Under the pieces are notes generated by a model that saw only the letters and a program-made list of their open reading frames with translations, made no database searches and was not told the origin of the DNA. From contig JAJPRD010000001.1 in assembly GCA_023700255.1 (NCBI GenBank), forward strand, positions 1 to 53,565: a stretch of DNA of 53,565 nt. Reading direction: 5' to 3'. This DNA comes from Candidatus Thalassarchaeaceae archaeon (lineage in GTDB: Archaea > Thermoplasmatota > Poseidoniia > Poseidoniales > Thalassarchaeaceae). The position numbers were made by a program, and so were the translations under genes. Below are positions 53,101 to 53,565 of this stretch, one piece after another. Position 1 is the first letter of the stretch, and each line of letters begins with the position of its first letter.

Positions 53101-53565
53101 CTTCTAGTGTACCAACAGATACGTCTACGCACCACCATAAGAAATCTCTACAGAAATTTATGTCGATGGTTGCATCTTGAGAAACAGTTGCAAGATCCGA
53201 AGCACGTATTACTGATGTTGTTTCCATAGTTACTTCTAAATCACCTGGTTGTCCATCTAAGTTGATGCTATTTGCCTCATAATACCCATCTGACTCTACT
53301 TTATAGACAAGAGATGTGGTATTGTCTACCGTGGTCAGGTAGATGTCAGTTACTGTACTTTCTAAGGTTCCAGTAAGCTCCTGTAAATTAGTATTGACTC
53401 CTGATGCTATGATGAAATCTACCATATCGAGATAACCATTATAATTCCATTTGTCACCAATTTTCCATGATGGAACATCTATTAAATTTGTATTTCTTGA
53501 TATTGAGTTGATATTTATTTGACTTTCATCTAGTTCATCCACGTGATTTCCGGGCGTATAAATAC
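50141..53565 (-). CDS. giant PKD-domain surface protein, 5' end beyond window edge
   Basis: At least 1133 residues in the window; the frame stays open to the window end at 53565 with no signal peptide at the only in-window start (GTG 53542), so the N-terminus lies outside. Begins in a domain with SWKIGDKWNYNG; a CARDB-like domain near 390-500; then about five PKD/Ig-like repeats (NEVSFNGLNSYDPDGGG, SPITFEITE, VDEGDQLTIRGWAEDS, VAEDTDIELSIVVDD, MEGDTIILSGNGTIDSD). An acidic DSDGDGDNGNDRD stretch may bind calcium. A membrane helix near 1010-1030 (PIGIIIILLILILTIGMGLI) leads into a ~100-residue charged cytoplasmic tail rich in Lys and Glu, ending in a coiled-coil-like MDELRAKLKELEDK. Directly upstream of sepF. 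Confidence 0.88.
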   Translation of the reverse strand, partial: IYTPGNHVDELDESQININSISRNTNLIDVPSWKIGDKWNYNGYLDMVDFIIASGVNTNLQELTGTLESTVTDIYLTTVDNTTSLVYKVESDGYYEANSINLDGQPGDLEVTMETTSVIRASDLATVSQDATIDINFCRDFLWWCVDVSVGTLEVNQAYSPPLEGYDFPLSVGESWSQDYTTTTTYDGQSDYVDIPDDTISQSSSIYEIVSQGYSGVNYGSCATSYNISSTNGDGDDTGYKWFCPGIEGDIKMETIESLGFTAVHSLSSYQSPTQQKIITVDVEFPLSPINIEASAWINVTNNGNPVGNQIVQFRYEIEENVQNVTTSSNGSAHIIFNTGDSADYSNSEGLCNNCEDLGSHGILAWIGAMPNRIVGATTVTIDPDVYEIDLYTNQDGVSVERTRLNTTITLDNNVGFTAIRDDLITFSIPVINRGLRSSTPSTLEITEPDGTVTYANIPSLSSLEEARVEVSWTVPSNQPFGNIDMQFNIDIEDGDLTNNQGEFNLFIGSIPIALLMIVEESLTLNEVSFNGLNSYDPDGGGFYCTFSLESLSGEIVTSEESDCIFEYTWDDDGIFTINMVVTDEESDFHSVSNDITILNRAPEITISVESDSSPVLSPITFEITERIDLDTQTPDAPIDIIWNAPCDQGVLGIKCTVTPTEEGPYTIEVDAVDDDGEQITESYSIDVTNIAPYDPEWEVIFDGNRIIPNSYGLYTVDEGDQLTIRGWAEDSENDKSSLQHVWVPDAEDEPDIKYTQEGLVSSIQHTYNTEGQHIATFQVFDDNNEGTDLITVPFKVNNLPPTIRPFSQPLPVAEDTDIELSIVVDDTLYDVQSLIPCYDLDPYTNSDNYGTIDDDCDLASYHLVHSWPDSNTAPDKIIFHVTDNDGETASIEIPLDIRNMKPNVGYSVSESQPMEGDTIILSGNGTIDSDFDMQNMVYSWDMDISKDSDGDGDNGNDRDIIGKTISWTYNSAGSKVVQLTVDDGDSTDSVRMTIQVQEIPFELSAFIFTPIGIIIILLILILTIGMGLILKKKEVIVEISQRNNLSMDDAFDDPDYDPFSEEKQKQKISKKRIKKQKNKPATKKPDNIDKDLLIDDTDDKINQEMDELRAKLKELEDKNLSANEVMSTSEIEELIGEEE

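Noticed and set aside
53519-53542. GTG 53542 as true start of the PKD protein
   Set aside because: The frame stays open to the window edge and the protein would lack the signal peptide its domain layout demands.
1-53565. CRISPR array, insertion sequence or prophage
   Set aside because: No regularly spaced repeats, transposase, integrase or phage structural genes were seen on either strand.

Overview
The window (53.6 kb, AT-rich, about 48 protein genes and the 3' end of one tRNA) looks like a chromosomal piece of a planktonic marine euryarchaeon of the Poseidoniia type (Marine Group II/III). The lineage is inferred from gene content, not from a marker phylogeny. Archaeal traits are the ADH-synthase / dehydroquinate-synthase-II entry to the shikimate pathway, a GHMP-type shikimate kinase, an archaeal RibL FAD synthase, a Bat-type HTH regulator, a SepF-like protein, and PKD-rich or single-pass surface proteins. 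Bacterial-type enzymes are mixed in: riboflavin synthase alpha, ExoIII, PolX and BCP peroxiredoxin. No phage, transposon, CRISPR or plasmid genes were seen. Coding density is very high. No stretch over 300 bases lacks a gene; the longest gap is 31004-31257.

Layout. 1-10003, plus strand: 3' part of tRNA-Leu(TAG), a large membrane protein, an ABC ATPase with an FtsX/MacB-like permease, exonuclease III, then a tight aromatic-precursor operon (ADH synthase, dehydroquinate synthase II, shikimate kinase, chorismate synthase). 10012-14980, minus: a MoxR ATPase / DUF58 / DUF4350-like membrane cluster. 15125-25855, minus: a molybdenum-hydroxylase locus with [2Fe-2S], molybdopterin and FAD subunits, the FAD subunit carrying a cysteine-rich insertion as in 4-hydroxybenzoyl-CoA reductase. 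It also holds XdhC, a MocA-like nucleotidyltransferase, a Bat-type HTH regulator, two subtilisin-like proteases and a secreted single-pass protein. 25942-31003, minus: acyl-CoA dehydrogenase, Na+/Ca2+ exchanger and a 960-residue fused E1 alpha-beta 2-oxoacid dehydrogenase with an N-terminal zinc ribbon, preceded by a repeat-rich regulatory gap. 31258-35661, minus: a flavin run (ribB, ribL, ribE, ribH) followed by trxB and a MoeB/rhodanese protein.

35754-53565, mixed strands: GHMP sugar kinase, AmpG-like MFS transporter with an exported N-terminal domain, glutaredoxin, alpha/beta hydrolase, lipoprotein, membrane pyrophosphatase, glutamine amidotransferase, NifU-like protein, PolX, endonuclease III, peroxiredoxin, flavin-reductase-like protein, SepF-like protein and a giant PKD surface protein that runs off the window.

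The most interesting unexplained signals are: an exact 31-nt repeat with hairpin potential just upstream of both the glutaredoxin and the NifU-like gene; two adjacent near-perfect palindromes between a small membrane protein gene and the peroxiredoxin gene; the zinc-ribbon E1 fusion with its repeat-rich leader; the HBCR-like molybdoenzyme locus with embedded proteases; and a PKD surface protein with a charged cytoplasmic tail directly upstream of sepF. These suggest Fe-S/redox regulation, use of aromatic or N-heterocyclic compounds, and a surface-division link. All are inferences from sequence reading only.
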